Of a DNA stretch of 64,000 nt, positions 63,221 to 64,000 are shown piece by piece. The stretch lies in NCBI GenBank assembly GCA_021234155.1, contig JAJEKV010000020.1:9155337-9219336 (forward strand), written 5' to 3'. Every line of letters starts with the position of its first letter. Position 1 is the stretch's first letter. Under the pieces are notes generated by a model. That model worked only from the letters and a program-made list of their open reading frames with translations, had not been told where the DNA came from and did not search any database. The DNA comes from Isoetes taiwanensis. Its lineage: Eukaryota; Streptophyta; Lycopodiopsida; Isoetales; Isoetaceae. Position numbers and translations under genes: made by a program.

Positions 63221-63349
63221 GGAAGAGTGCTACCTGATCAGAGGAGAGAGAGAGATCTCTCGTATTTAGGACATCTCATATAAATTTCCCAATAAGTTTA
63301 CCTTCCAAAATTAAAACAAGGTCTTTGGCGCCGCGGAGGTTTGCCCTCC

Positions 63350-63652
63350 ATGGCGAGGTTGAAGTGGCAAATCATAGTTCAAAGTCATATTTTTGACAAT
63401 CAATTCCAAAACCACCGACCCATCAAATCAATTGAGGCGTTGACGGCGACCCTTCCCACTTCGACGCTTGTGATCCCTATTCTACACTCGATGAGTTGGT
63501 CGATTATCAAAAGTTATGAGAAAGAGTATATGATAGCATTTTCAATTCATGAATCTATCATGATTGCTGTTATGATAATTTATTTCCTTTCGTTTATTAT
63601 TCTCTATATCCAATATTACAAAAAAATTCAAGAGGACCTGATCATTCAATGA
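63350..63652 (+). CDS. Small open frame, 100 codons, hydrophobic C-terminus; doubtful gene
   Basis: The ATG at 63350 lies in a good context (CCATGGCG). The product has one likely membrane helix near its end (IMIAVMIIYFLSFIILYIQY). No family is recognised and no flanking gene supports it. It could be chance or transposon sequence. Confidence 0.25.
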   Translation: MARLKWQIIVQSHIFDNQFQNHRPIKSIEALTATLPTSTLVIPILHSMSWSIIKSYEKEYMIAFSIHESIMIAVMIIYFLSFIILYIQYYKKIQEDLIIQ

Positions 63653-64000
63653 TGTCAAACATAACCATTAAGGCACTTAATATTATGTTCCTTCGATGAA
63701 TAACCACGACATTGATGCTTGATGGTATCGTTCTTTCAACTTAAGTTTTAATTTGGGCCAGTTCTAGAACTACTAGGCGAACCAAATCAACACAATCATA
63801 AAGCCATGCAAATCCCATTTTGCTACTTACATATGTCACAACTTCTATCTTTCTGCTTCCTAACAAAATAGTTGCGAAAGCCCGGGAAAGTTACTAGTTT
63901 CCTTTAATAATTGCAATATAGGCACTAGGGACAATAGTTATGTGGCACGAGTCCAACATGGGACCTATGCATCTCCAAACAAAAGACACCACCCATTTTT
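63653..64000. other. Spacer at the right edge, nothing recognised
   Basis: No ORF, repeat or signal that I can support. Confidence 0.5.

Noticed and set aside
63241-63254. GA microsatellite
   Set aside because: Too short to mean anything.

Overview
This window looks like nuclear DNA of a land plant. It has one spliced gene for a chloroplast rhodanese-like protein, an LTR retrotransposon primed by initiator-Met tRNA, CACTA and Helitron transposons and plant-type LINEs. Long AT-rich spacers and the mix of element families would fit a large-genome seed-free plant such as a fern, but that is inference from the sequence alone. Almost everything after the first 3 kb is nested, decayed mobile DNA.

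Layout. 1-2722 (minus): five exons of a rhodanese/calcium-sensing-receptor-like protein, running off the left edge, with one in-frame TGA and one GC-AG intron. 2723-7367: spacer with a tRNA-like repeat, fifteen copies of a GGAAACCTCCCC motif and a nested inverted-repeat element. 7368-12618: a long terminal repeat split by a 5'-truncated LINE (13-bp target duplication) and a 761-bp CACTA element (TTG target duplication). A primer binding site follows at 12620, then about 6 kb of degenerate retrotransposon interior.

18667-35819: a Helitron cluster. Three copies of the same 3' terminus (GC hairpin plus CTAG) and three of the same 5' terminus (TCTACTTA) define H1, H2 and H3. H1 and H2 abut head to tail with no base between them. 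A 7.7-kb direct tandem duplication (19302-27040 and 27041-34751) breaks inside H1 and inside H2, so the H1/H2 junction occurs twice. 35820-39581: the rest of the retrotransposon interior with 285-bp tandem repeats, a polypurine tract and a second LTR. If 7368 and 39581 are the two ends of one element, the Helitrons lie inside it.

39582-64000: a truncated inverted LTR that interrupts a Copia fragment; a decayed multi-copy gene with an RVSPNKK motif on the minus strand; a coding-like stretch with an in-frame TAG; the broken tail of a His/Gly-rich protein; a decayed L1-type LINE; a fourth LTR copy in reverse; a possible three-exon gene fragment at 55069-55665; and several tandem repeats. No rRNA, functional tRNA, CRISPR or bacterial-type operon was seen. 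The only host gene identified with confidence is the rhodanese-like one. The other coding traces are transposon proteins or broken fragments.
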